Below, piece after piece: positions 52,284 through 63,955 of a stretch of DNA of 64,000 nucleotides. The stretch is taken from assembly GCA_963828505.1 (NCBI GenBank), contig CAWHFM010000009.1:62001-126000 (forward strand), given 5' to 3'. Every line of letters begins with the position of its first letter. The stretch's first letter is position 1. Both the position numbers and the translations under genes were made by a program. The notes beneath the pieces were generated by a model, which worked only from the letters and a program-made list of their open reading frames with translations, was not told the origin of the DNA and ran no database searches. The DNA comes from Bog-473 sp963828505. GTDB lineage: Bacteria > Actinomycetota > Acidimicrobiia > Acidimicrobiales > RAAP-2.

Positions 52284-55200
52284 ATGGACGCCCAGGTGCC
52301 GGCAGTGGTCGCGGTCGTCGTGACGACCGACCCCGGCCCCTGGTTCGACGAGGCGATGTCGTCGCTGGCCGCACAGGACTATGGCGAGCTGTCCGTGCTG
52401 GTCCTGTCTTTCGGCGAGGACGAGGCGGCCGTTACGGAGCGGGTGGCGCGCTCCCTGCCCGATGCGTTCGTCCGACACCTGCCCGGCCGGCCCGGGTACG
52501 CCGAGGCCACGAACGAGGCCCTGGGCATGGTCGAAGGAGCGGCGTTCTTCCTGCTGCTCCACGACGACGTCGCCCTCGACCCGGACTGCCTCCATCGCTT
52601 GGTCGAGGAGTCGTTCCGCTCGAACGCCGGCGTCGTCTCGCCGAAATTCGTCAACTGGGACGACCCTGGGATCCTCCTGCACGTCGGTATGAGCTGTGAC
52701 AAGACAGGGGCCGTGGTCGACCGCATCATGGAGGGCGAGGTCGACCACGGGCAGCACGACGCCGTGCGCGACGTCTTCGTCGCGCCGGGGGGCTGCACCC
52801 TGGTCCGGGCCGACCTCTGGCGTGAGCTCAAGGGCTTCGACCCGGGGATGGTGGCCATGGGGGAGGATCTCGACCTTTCGTGGCGCTCGCAGGTCGCGGG
52901 ATCGCGGGTGGTCGTGGCCCCCGACGCCAGGGTGCGCCACCGCGAGGCGGTGGCGGGGGGCCTGGCGCCATTGGCCGTGGTCGATCCCGACCAGGGCCGT
53001 CATCCCGTCACCATGCAGATGCTCCAGCGTCGTCACGAGCTGCGAGCGGTGCTGAAGTGCTACACCCGCTTCCACCGCGTCCGGGTGCTGCCGCAGGCGG
53101 CGCTGCTGGCGCTCGGAGAGCTCGTCGTGGCCGTCCTGGCCCGTGACGGCGAACGGGTGCGGGCGGTCTCCGGGGCCTGGCGCTGGAACATGCGGCACCG
53201 GCGCGACGTCCGCGTGCTCCGCAACGAGCTGGCGGCGCACCGCCTCTTCCCCGACGCCGAGGTGCGTCGGCTGCAGCTACACGGGAGCGCGCGGTTGTCG
53301 CGGTACTTCAGCCGGCTGACGCACCAGGGACTCGAGGCCGCGAACGCGGTCTCTGCGCCGCGCCGGCAAGTGGAGGAGCACGACACCGGGCGCAGCGAGG
53401 AAGCGGTGCTCACCGGCAGCGTCGGCCTCGCCTTCAGCGAGGACGCGGACTTCGACGACCTCGACGATCTCGGTCGTCGCGCCGGCCGTGACCGCTACGG
53501 GCGCCGGGTTCGCTCGTCGCCCCTCGTCACCGGGCGCCAGCGCACGATTGCGGTCGTCCTGGCCCTCGCCGTCGTCGCTTTCGGGACCCGCGAGCTGTTC
53601 TTCGGTTCGTTGCCCTTGGTCGGGCAGCTGGCGCCGCTGGCCACGTGGTCGGGGAGCTGGCACCACCTTTTCTCCGGTTGGCAGTCGGCCGGTGTGGGCA
53701 CCACCGCGCCCGCCTCGCCGGCCTTCGCCGTCATGGCGATCGCCGGAACGCTCCTGTTCGGCTCCATGGGCACGGCGCAGCACCTCCTTCTCCTCGGGTG
53801 TATCCCGCTCGGCGCCGTCGGGATCTCGCGTTTCATGCACCCACTCGTGTCGGCCCGGGCCCGGGTGGTCGCCGTGGTCTGCTATCTGGGCCTTCCCCTT
53901 CCCTACGGGGCCCTCGGGACCGGACGCTGGGACGGACTCGTCGCGTACGCGTTGTTCCCCTTCATCGCCACGCGCCTGGCCCGGGCCGGCGGGCTGGCGC
54001 CCTTCGCCACCGAAGAAGGGCCACGCTGGCGCAACACCCGAGCCGGCCAGGTCGCCGCGCTCGGAGCGCTGGTCGCCATCGCGGGCGCGTTCGCGCCGGC
54101 TGTGTTCCCGATGGTGTTGGTCGCCGCGCTGTCCTGGGCCGCCGGCTCGGTGCTCGTCGGCGTGGCCAGCGGTGCCGGCCGGCTGGTCCTCAGCCGCGCT
54201 CGAGGCACTCGGGGTGGCCCTGGTCCTCACTGCGCCGTGGGCTATCGGGACGATCGTGGCCGGCCGCTCGGCGGTGACCATCTTCGGCTTGCCGGTCGCG
54301 CCGGCGAACACCCCGGACTGGGGTGAGGTCATCCGTTTCGCCATCGGGCCCGAGGCGCGCTCGCCCGTGGTGTGGCTCGTGGTCGTGGCCGCCGCCCTGC
54401 CGCTCGTCATCGGCCGCGGGCCCCGGCTGACCTGGGCCTCGCGGCTCTGGGTCCTCGCCGTCGCATCGTGGGTCCTGGCGCTGTTGGCCACCAGGGGCGA
54501 CATGGGGAGCTTCGCCCCGTCCGAGTCCGTCGTCCTGGCGCCGGCCGCGCTCGCCGTGGCGGCGGCGGTGGGCCTGGGGATCTCGGCCTTCGAGAACGAC
54601 CTGGCCGGCCTGGAATTCGGCTGGCGTCAGGTGGTGGCGGTCGTGGCGCTCGTCGGCGTCGCCCTCGGGCTTCTGCCCGTGGCGGCGGCCGCCGCCGGCG
54701 GGCGTTGGGGGCTGCCGTCCGCGGGCGTCGAGCAGTCCCTCGCCTTCCTCGGCCGTCCGGCACCGTCCGGCACCGCCCGCGTGCTGTGGCTCGGGGACCC
54801 GAGGGCGGTCCCCGTTGGCGGCTGGTCGGTCCAGCCCGGGCTGGCCTACTCGCTCACCCCGGACCAGCTCCCGAACTCCTCGCAAGTGCTCACACCGGCC
54901 GGACCCGGGCCGGCCGCACTCGTCGGGGACGCGGTCCGGCTGGCCGCGGCGGGCGGGACGGTCCACCTCGGGCGGCTCCTGGCCGGCGCCGGGGTGCGCT
55001 ACGTGGTCGTCGTCGACGGCCTCGCACCCTCCATGGTGGGAACGGTGCCTTCCTCCGTCAGCGCCCCGCCGCCGCCGGGACTCGTCGAAGACCTCCTCGA
55101 CCAGGGCGACCTCCAGATCGTTCCCGGCCAGATGGGGGTGCAGGTGTTCGAGAACACCTCGTTCGTGCCCGTCACCGCAGCCCGCCGGGCACCCCTGCCG

Positions 55201-55632
55201 ACGGGGACGGCCGCCTGGGCCTACCCCGGCCCGGCCGGTGTCGTGGGTTGGCGGCCGGCGCTGGCCGCGCCGAGCGCCAACGGGTCAGCGGCCGGACCCG
55301 TGCCGGCGGGAACGCTCTACGCCGGGTACGCCCCGGCTGGCAGCTTCTCGCTGCAGACCGGCGGGCAGTCCGCGACCAGGAGGCCCGCGTTCGGCTGGGC
55401 CTCCCAGTACGCCACCGGCTCGGGGTCGGCCGCGCTCTCGTTCACCAACTTCCCCTACGTCCCCGCCGCGGTCCTGCTCGAGGTGGTCCTGTGGGCGGCG
55501 CTGGCGCTGGCGCTGCTCGGCCGACAACGCCGGACGCGCCGGAGCGTGGCGGAGCCGGATCACCCCGATCCGGGCGTCGCCGCCGCCGGTGCCGTCGAGG
55601 TCCTCGCCGCGGTGACGGACACCGGCCGGTGA
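52284..55632 (+). CDS. giant GT2 glycosyltransferase with multi-pass membrane domain, apparent frameshift near 54,200
   Basis: The N-terminal 270 residues are GT2: AVVAVVVTTDPGPWFDEAMS, GYAEATNEALGMVEGAAFFL, LLHDDVALDPDCLHRLVEES with the DXD-like site, and GFDPGMVAMGEDLDLSWRSQ. Many membrane segments follow (from about residue 410), then a large exported region and a last membrane helix (VLLEVVLWAALALALLG). At about 54,200 the frame must move by one base: ...GAGRLVLSR continues LEALGVALVLTAPWAIGTIV. The joined protein has about 1115 residues and matches a large actinobacterial GT2 membrane protein found beside DUF5719. Its sugar and acceptor are unknown; a role in envelope polysaccharide or export is likely. 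Confidence 0.78.
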
Positions 55633-57089
55633 CGCCCGCCCACCAGAGCCCCGAACGCCGCTGGCGTGTGATCGTCGTCGTCGCCGCCGTGGTGGCGGTC
55701 GTCGCCGTCTTTGCCGGCACCCGCAGCCCGGCGCCCGCCACGCCCGGGAGTCCCGCGTCCCTGGTGGGCGCCCCCGACGCCGAGTCGACGGCGTGGTATT
55801 GCACCGGGCAGTCGACCGGGCCGGGCGTGGCCCACGGCGAGCTCGTGCTGACCAACACCGAGTCGGCGGCGACAGCCGGCACGGTGACTGAGGTGTCGGA
55901 CACCGGGGCGGTGGCGAAGACACCGGTGGCGATCCCCGCCCGCGGCGTGGTGGTGCCCTCGCTGGCCCAGCCGGCATCGGGCTCGTGGCTGTCCCAGATC
56001 GTGACGATCTCGGGTGGCGGAGTGGCGGTCACGCAGGAGGTGCGCGGCTCGTCGGGCTGGTCCGAGTCGCCCTGCCAGAGCACGACCTCGTCGACCTGGT
56101 TCTTCCCGAGCGGCACCACCGCCGGGTCGGCCGGGCTCTTCGTCTCCCTGCTCAATCCGACCTCGACCCCGGTGGTCGTCGACCTCGCCTTCGTCACGCC
56201 GGCCGGGACGGTGCACCCGGTCAACTATCAGGGGATCGTCTTGCCACCTGACGGGCTCCAGGTCCTGAACGTGGCGAGTGAGGTGCAGAACGTATCGACC
56301 GTCTCGACCGTGGTGCAGGCCCGGACGGGACGCATCGTCGCTTCCGAGGTCCAGGTCCGGGCCGCCTCCCCGGGCGGCCTTTCGGTCGTCCCCGGGGCGC
56401 CGCGGGCCGAGGCGCAGTGGACGGTGCCCCAGGCGCAGGAGCTGTCCGGCGGCCTGTCGGAGCTCGACGTCTTCAACCCGGGTACCTCGGCGGAAGAGGT
56501 CACGGTGCGCCTGCGCCTGGCCTCGGGTCCGTTGCACCCGCTGAGCGCGCTCGTCCAGCCCGGCACCACGTGGGCGTTGTCCACCAGCCGGCAGACGCGC
56601 ATCCCCGACCGCGACGCTTACACGGCACGGGTCGACGCGAGCGGTGGGGCCGGCGTCGTGGTCGGCCGGCTCGTGGTCGCGCCCGGCACGGCCCCGGCCC
56701 CTCAGCTCGGCGTGTCCAACGCCGTCGACGGCATCAGCGCGGCAGCGCCCGATGGCCGGTGGGTCCTCCCGCCGCCGGGCACGTCCGCTCGCCCGGCGGC
56801 CAGCGGCGCCACCGCCGAGCAAGTGGCGCTGGCCAACGTCTCGGGCAGAGCCGAGCGTTTTTCGCTCTACGCGCTCAGCCCGGTCGGGCGGCGGTTGGTC
56901 GGGACCGGCACCGTGCCCGCGGACGGCACTGTGGCGATGAGCCGGGCCCAGCTCCAGAGCGTCGGTTCCGAGCCCATCGTGGTCGAGTCCAGCGGGGCGA
57001 TGGCCGTCAGCGAAGATGTCGGCCCCGCCGGCAACTACGGCGTCGTGACGATGCCCGGCCTCCCCCTCGGCGCCGCCATCGGCGCCTGA
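55629..57089 (+). CDS. DUF5719 family membrane-anchored protein
   Basis: The protein has 486 residues from GTG 55629, overlapping the GT2 stop by four bases. One N-terminal membrane segment (VIVVVAAVVAVVAVFAG, residues 14-30) anchors a beta-rich exported part with repeats such as GLFVSLLNPTSTPVVVDLAF, GLSELDVFNPGTSAEEVTVR and EQVALANVSGRAERFSLYAL. Each of these resembles an immunoglobulin-like strand pair built around an N-P-[GT]-[ST] turn. The gene is regularly paired with the giant GT2 in actinobacteria, so the two probably act together outside the membrane. Function is unknown. Confidence 0.8.
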   Translation: MTPAHQSPERRWRVIVVVAAVVAVVAVFAGTRSPAPATPGSPASLVGAPDAESTAWYCTGQSTGPGVAHGELVLTNTESAATAGTVTEVSDTGAVAKTPVAIPARGVVVPSLAQPASGSWLSQIVTISGGGVAVTQEVRGSSGWSESPCQSTTSSTWFFPSGTTAGSAGLFVSLLNPTSTPVVVDLAFVTPAGTVHPVNYQGIVLPPDGLQVLNVASEVQNVSTVSTVVQARTGRIVASEVQVRAASPGGLSVVPGAPRAEAQWTVPQAQELSGGLSELDVFNPGTSAEEVTVRLRLASGPLHPLSALVQPGTTWALSTSRQTRIPDRDAYTARVDASGGAGVVVGRLVVAPGTAPAPQLGVSNAVDGISAAAPDGRWVLPPPGTSARPAASGATAEQVALANVSGRAERFSLYALSPVGRRLVGTGTVPADGTVAMSRAQLQSVGSEPIVVESSGAMAVSEDVGPAGNYGVVTMPGLPLGAAIGA

Positions 57090-57132
57090 GCCCGCCACCC
57101 GCCCGCACCTTCGGAGGCCCGGCCCCTCGACC

Positions 57133-58377
57133 TCAGAGGCTGTGACGCCGGGCGCGGCGCCACAGGACCCGCCCGCCGACCAGCACAGCCGCCAGGCACA
57201 CCAGGACGAAGAGGGCGGGACCGGCCAGGCGGACCACACCCTCGACGCCGTCGACGAAGCCGCCGAAGCTCTGGTGCCAGGCCTGGATCAGGCCGGACTC
57301 GGGCAGCGGCGAGGGCGCAGGCGGTGGCGAAGTCTGGTTCACCGTGGCGGTGAGGCTCGAGTACGCCGTCTCGCTGGTCAAGACCTGGAGCTGCCCCTGG
57401 AGCTGCTCCATCTGCGACTGGATGCTGTCGATCTGCTCCTGCACGGACAGCACGTCGCCGATCGTCGTCGCTCTCGCCATGATGGTGAGGTACTGCTGGC
57501 GGCTCGACTGGAGCGCCGCGATGCGCGCCTGCAGGTCGACGTACTGGCCGGTGACGTCGGTGGCCCGGGTCGACACGCCGCTGGGCCGGCCGAGCGCCTC
57601 GGCCTTCTTGAGCACGGCCGCGAAGTTGTCCACCGGCACCTCCAGGGTCACGCTGCCGTAGGGGGCGCCGCCCGCGCCCGTCTGGGTCTGTGAGTTGGCG
57701 ACGTAGCCACCGTTGGCACCGGCCAACGCCGTCAGCGAGGCGACTGTCCGGTTCACGGCCCCGCGCCCGACGGCGAGCCCGAGCGTGCCCGACTGCTCAA
57801 TCCGGCTGGACTGCCCCACGGCGTCGCGGGGCAGCGCCGTGCTCGAGAGCCCGCCGGCCGCAGTCGTCCCCGACTTGGCCTGGGACTGCGTGAGCGGCGC
57901 CTGGCTCTGCGCACTGTTGGCCGAGGGGTTGGGCGCGTAGGTCTTGAACTGGGATGCGGGATTCTGTGCGGTGGGCGGTGTCGGAGTCGGGTTCGCCCGG
58001 GAACGCACGGGCGCGGCGGGCCGGTGCGCCAGGCTCGAGGTCGAGGCCGGCTGGGAGACCGGCCGTGTCAACGCGCCCACGGCCGCCAGCGCGATCAATA
58101 GTGCGACCACGCACGCGGCCACCGCGGTGAGCCGGTTCCGGCGTGCCGCGCCGGCGACACGTCGCAGCGGACCGATGCGGGCGGGTGGCGCGACGGCACC
58201 GTCGGAGCGGTCGTCGCCGTCCGCCGGGTCGGGGCCCGCTCCGGGCTCTCCCGGCACCGGGACCGCGGCGCCCCCGGCCCGGGCGATTATGGACGCCCGG
58301 CCGTCGGCCGGCACGTCGAAGCTGCTCGCGGCCTCGCCCAGCAGGCGAGCCAGGCGGTCGTCGTCGATCATGGTCAT
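57133..58377 (-). CDS. DUF4349 membrane protein, possible anti-sigma factor
   Basis: The protein has 414 residues. The cytoplasmic start (DDDRLARLLGEAASSFDVPA) is followed by a membrane segment at about 83-103 (LTAVAACVVALLIALAAVGA). The exported part carries a DUF4349 domain with GYVANSQTQTGAGGAPYGSV, VPVDNFAAVLKKAEALG and a coiled coil (QYVDLQARIAALQSSRQQYL; EQIDSIQSQMEQLQGQLQVL). A second membrane helix lies near the end (PALFVLVCLAAVLVGGRVLW). It overlaps the ECF sigma stop in an ATGA junction, so it is cotranslated and may hold that sigma factor. That role is inference from position and topology. Confidence 0.85.
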   Translation of the reverse strand: MTMIDDDRLARLLGEAASSFDVPADGRASIIARAGGAAVPVPGEPGAGPDPADGDDRSDGAVAPPARIGPLRRVAGAARRNRLTAVAACVVALLIALAAVGALTRPVSQPASTSSLAHRPAAPVRSRANPTPTPPTAQNPASQFKTYAPNPSANSAQSQAPLTQSQAKSGTTAAGGLSSTALPRDAVGQSSRIEQSGTLGLAVGRGAVNRTVASLTALAGANGGYVANSQTQTGAGGAPYGSVTLEVPVDNFAAVLKKAEALGRPSGVSTRATDVTGQYVDLQARIAALQSSRQQYLTIMARATTIGDVLSVQEQIDSIQSQMEQLQGQLQVLTSETAYSSLTATVNQTSPPPAPSPLPESGLIQAWHQSFGGFVDGVEGVVRLAGPALFVLVCLAAVLVGGRVLWRRARRHSL

Positions 58378-59012
58378 CGGGATGCCTCCCCACCCTGTGC
58401 GGTCGGTTCGGCGCGGCCCTGGGGGTCGGCGCCGCCGGCGGCTCCTGGACTGTTTTCGTTCGTGGCGGTGAGCGCGCACATGTCGGGGTCCGCCGCCAGC
58501 CGGCGCCGTGCCTCGTGCAAGCGAGACTTGACCGTCCCCTGACGCCGGCCGATCGCCCGTGCGATGTCGCGTTCGCTCAGGTCGGCGTAGTAGCGCAGGA
58601 CCACCGGGACACGCAGCGACAGCGGGAGCCGGGCCAGCGCGGCCAACACCGTTCCGGCAATTTCGCCGTCCTCGGCCCGGGCCTCGGGTCCGTCCATGGC
58701 CGCAGGCAGGCCTCCGAGGTGCTCCTCGCTCGCACGGCGGTCGCGGTGGGGGATCTCCCGGCGCAGCTTGGAATAGCAGGCGTTCACGACGACGCGGGAG
58801 AGCCAGGGGCGGATGCTCGGCACGGAGGTGAGCGAGTCACGGAAGCGCCAGGCCCGCAGGTAGGCATCCTGCACCGCCTCCTCGGCGTCGGCGCGGTTGC
58901 CCAGGATCAGGCAGGCCGTGCGGAAGGACGATTCGTAGTACTGCTCGAGCCACCTCTCGAGTTCGAGTAGCTGGGGCGGCTCGTGCAACTCCTGCAGCTC
59001 GTGCTCCACCAT
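58374..59012 (-). CDS. ECF-type RNA polymerase sigma factor
   Basis: The protein has 212 residues. Region 2 is YYESSFRTACLILGNRADAE, then EAVQDAYLRAWRFRDSLTSV and RPWLSRVVVNACYSKLRREI. Region 4 is LARLPLSLRVPVVLRYYADL, then SERDIARAIGRRQGTVKSRL, the DNA-reading helix-turn-helix. A 40-residue disordered tail follows. It should direct transcription of a stress or envelope regulon, often including its own operon. It is cotranslated with the DUF4349 membrane gene downstream and starts 47 bases after ftsH ends. Confidence 0.95.
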   Translation of the reverse strand: MVEHELQELHEPPQLLELERWLEQYYESSFRTACLILGNRADAEEAVQDAYLRAWRFRDSLTSVPSIRPWLSRVVVNACYSKLRREIPHRDRRASEEHLGGLPAAMDGPEARAEDGEIAGTVLAALARLPLSLRVPVVLRYYADLSERDIARAIGRRQGTVKSRLHEARRRLAADPDMCALTATNENSPGAAGGADPQGRAEPTAQGGEASR

Positions 59013-59058
59013 CCCCCTCCAAGACGCCGCGGGGACCGGATCGGTTCGGCCGAGTGGC

Positions 59059-61275
<2,217 letters not shown>

Positions 61276-61368
61276 CTGACCATGCTACGCGCCCGCCCCC
61301 GTCTTGCGGTTGCGGCGACCGCTCCACCTGCTGATCCGGGACTTCGGGGCGCCGGTAACGTTTCCCCG

Positions 61369-62421
61369 ATGACCGACACCGAGCCCGGCACGGGCGCGCC
61401 CGGACAAGGAGCGCAGCCGCCCGCCCGCCCCCCGGGTCCGTTGCCGGCGGGTTACGTGCCGCGCGAGTGGGTCCAGGCCGCTCCTCCGCCGCCACCACCA
61501 CCCCCGCCCCCTCCCATCGGCGCCTGGTCCCAAACCCCCGGTGCGGGGCCCGCGGCGTCCGCCCTTGGCGGCTGGCCGGGCGCGGCCCCGGCCCAGGTGG
61601 CGGCCATGCCCGCCCCTCCCGCCGACGTGCCGTTCCTCGACACGCCCTGGGTGCCCCCGCAGACCAAGCGCCAGGGCTGGATCTGGCTCTTCTATGCCCT
61701 GGGCGGGTTCCTCGTCGGCCAGATCGCCGCCTACATCTTCGGCGAGGTGGCGGGCACCTTGGCTGGCAAGGACGCCACCGAGATGAAGGCGCTCGCCAAT
61801 GCGGCGATCCCGCCGGAGTGGTACGTCGTGGCGACGCTGTTCGGGTTGTGGGTCGGGTTCATCGGCGCACCCTGGCTGGCCAGCCGGACCCAGGGCACGC
61901 GTCACTTCCTGCGCGACCTCGGCGTCCGCTTCCGGCTGGTCGACCTGGTCGGTATCGGCATCGGCATCGGCGGCCAGATCGTCGTGGCGCTCATGTACGC
62001 CCCCTTCCAGCACGACATCCACGACTTCAACGGGCCCTCGCAGCGGCTCACCGGCGGTTCCCACGGTGGCGGCTTCGCCATCATCGCCATCGCCACCGTC
62101 GTCTTCGCACCGGCAGTGGAGGAGCTCTTCTTCCGCGGCCTGCTCCTCAAGTCGCTGGTCCGCCTGCTCACCCCGCTCGGTGCCGGTCGCAGCACCGGCC
62201 GCGTCGCCGGCGTGATCATGGCTGTCGTCCTCGACGGGCTCCTCTTCGGCCTCGCCCACGGCGAGTGGGTCCAGCTCGCCGGGCTGGCCTTCTTCGGGAT
62301 GGTGCTGTCCGCCGTGTCCTACCGCACCGGGCGCCTAGGCATGAACATGGTGGCGCACGCCACGTTCAACCTCGTCGCCATCATCGCCATCCTGGGCAAC
62401 GGACAGGGCCTCGTCCACTGA
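61369..62421 (+). CDS. CPBP family intramembrane metalloprotease
   Basis: The protein has 350 residues. About 100 residues of disordered, Pro-rich cytoplasmic tail (with a run of about ten Pro) lead into a multi-pass membrane domain. The Abi/CAAX-like active site is VVFAPAVEELFFRGLLLKSL (EExxxR), with the second motif LLFGLAHGEWVQLAGLAFFG (FxxxH) and the third GMNMVAHATFNLVAI (HxxxN). Members cleave prenylated or membrane proteins, or act in resistance to peptides. ATG 61369 is used; the gap to ftsH is 93 bases and probably holds both promoters. No bacteriocin genes lie near. Confidence 0.92.
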   Translation: MTDTEPGTGAPGQGAQPPARPPGPLPAGYVPREWVQAAPPPPPPPPPPPIGAWSQTPGAGPAASALGGWPGAAPAQVAAMPAPPADVPFLDTPWVPPQTKRQGWIWLFYALGGFLVGQIAAYIFGEVAGTLAGKDATEMKALANAAIPPEWYVVATLFGLWVGFIGAPWLASRTQGTRHFLRDLGVRFRLVDLVGIGIGIGGQIVVALMYAPFQHDIHDFNGPSQRLTGGSHGGGFAIIAIATVVFAPAVEELFFRGLLLKSLVRLLTPLGAGRSTGRVAGVIMAVVLDGLLFGLAHGEWVQLAGLAFFGMVLSAVSYRTGRLGMNMVAHATFNLVAIIAILGNGQGLVH

Positions 62422-62457
62422 CCCCAGGTCGAACCGGAGGCCACCGCCTCGTCCCAC

Positions 62458-62503
62458 CCGGACCGGGCCATCGTCTCGCCCCGGACCGGGCCATCGTCTC
62501 GTC
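62458..62503 (+). repeat. two tandem 23-base repeats upstream of phosphomannomutase
   Basis: CCGGACCGGGCCATCGTCTC occurs twice in direct, adjacent copies (62458-62480 and 62481-62503) with one base difference at position 22. The unit contains the palindrome CCGGaCCGG. It lies about 55 bases before the phosphomannomutase start, so it could be a repeated regulator site, or merely replication slippage. Confidence 0.7.
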
Positions 62504-62556
62504 CCGAAGCGGCCGCGGCGCACCCTATGGTGGTCGCCCGTGAGTGGGTGGCGCGC

Positions 62557-63939
62557 ATGAGCAGGATGCAGGAGGTCTTCAAGGCCTACGACATACGAGG
62601 CATCGTGCCCGACCAGCTCGACGCCGACATGTGTCGTGCCATCGGACGCGCCACGGCCCGGTTCGCCGGCGCGCCCGAGATCCTGGTCGCCCGCGACATG
62701 CGCGAGTCCGGCGTCGCGCTGTCCGACGCGTTCTCGGACGGAGTCCGCTCGGAAGGTGTCGACGTGACCGACCTGGGCATGGCGTCGACCGACTTCTTGT
62801 ACTTCGCGTCGGGCCATCTCGATGCTCCAGGGGCCATGTTCACGGCGTCCCACAACCCGGCGAAGTACAACGGCCTGAAGTTGTGCTTGTCCGGGGCGCT
62901 TCCGATCGGTCGGGATACGGGGTTGGCCGAGATCGAGGCGTCCGCCGAGGAGCTTCTCGACGAGCCGGCCGGGCCCCTCGTGGGCGCACGACGCCAGCTC
63001 TCGCTGCTCGATGCCTGGGCGGACCACGTGGTCTCCTTCGTCGACCTCACCGCTCTCCGTCCGCTGCGGGTGGTCGCCGACACGGCCAACGGGATGGGAG
63101 GGCTCGTGGTACCGATCGTCTTCGAGCGCCTCCCCTTCGTGATCGACATCCTCTACCCCGAGCTCGACGGCAACTTCCCCAACCATCCGGCCGACCCCAT
63201 TCAGCCGGAGAACCTGGTCGACCTGAAGCGGGCGGTCCTCGAGCTCGGGGCGGACGTCGGGCTCGCTTTCGACGGCGACGCCGACCGCGTCTTCCTCGTC
63301 GACGAGAGGGCGGAGTCGGTGTCAGGGTCCCTCACGACGGCGCTGGTCGCCTCGTCGATGCTGGCCAAGCACCCGGGCGAGACCGTCCTCTACAACCTCA
63401 TCTGCTCCCACGTCGTCCCCGAGGTGGTCAGCGAGCTGGGTGGAAACCCCGTGCGAACCAGGGTGGGGCACTCGTTCATCAAGCAGGTCATGGCCGAGAC
63501 GGGCGCAGTCTTCGGGGGCGAGCACTCGGGGCACTACTACTACCGGGACAATTACCGGGCTGACTCCGGCATCATCACGGCCCTGATCGTGCTCGAGCTC
63601 ATGAGCCGCAGCGATCAGCCCCTCTCGGCCATGCTGGCGCCCTATCAGCGCTACGCCGACTCGGGCGAGATCAATACGGAGGTCGCGAACCCGGCCGCCA
63701 CCGTTGCGGCGATGGCCGAATCGGAAGGATCCTCGGGAGCGTCGGTGGACCTGCTCGACGGACTCACCGTCGACCACGGGGACTGGTGGTACAACGTGCG
63801 GCCGTCCAACACCGAACCGTTGCTCCGCCTCAACGTCGAAGCGAGGACTCCGGCGTCGTGCGCCGAGCACGTGGCCGAAGTCGAGGCGCTCATCACCTCC
63901 CACGCCACCGATCCCAAGGTCCCTCGAAGCCAGAAGTGA
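62557..63939 (+). CDS. manB: phosphomannomutase/phosphoglucomutase
   Basis: The enzyme interconverts hexose 6- and 1-phosphates and supplies mannose-1-P for GDP-mannose. The protein has about 460 residues. All four family sites are present: the catalytic Ser loop MFTASHNPAKYNG, the metal loop AFDGDADRVF, the sugar loop GEHSGHYYYRDNY, and the phosphate loop RPSNTEPLLRLNVEART. ATG 62557 gives MSRMQEVFKAYDIRG; ATG 62527 or 62566 are alternatives. It pairs in function with the guanylyltransferase at 42,661. The PMM/PGM choice cannot be made by eye. Confidence 0.95.
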   Translation: MSRMQEVFKAYDIRGIVPDQLDADMCRAIGRATARFAGAPEILVARDMRESGVALSDAFSDGVRSEGVDVTDLGMASTDFLYFASGHLDAPGAMFTASHNPAKYNGLKLCLSGALPIGRDTGLAEIEASAEELLDEPAGPLVGARRQLSLLDAWADHVVSFVDLTALRPLRVVADTANGMGGLVVPIVFERLPFVIDILYPELDGNFPNHPADPIQPENLVDLKRAVLELGADVGLAFDGDADRVFLVDERAESVSGSLTTALVASSMLAKHPGETVLYNLICSHVVPEVVSELGGNPVRTRVGHSFIKQVMAETGAVFGGEHSGHYYYRDNYRADSGIITALIVLELMSRSDQPLSAMLAPYQRYADSGEINTEVANPAATVAAMAESEGSSGASVDLLDGLTVDHGDWWYNVRPSNTEPLLRLNVEARTPASCAEHVAEVEALITSHATDPKVPRSQK

Positions 63940-63955
63940 GAACCAGGAGCCATCC

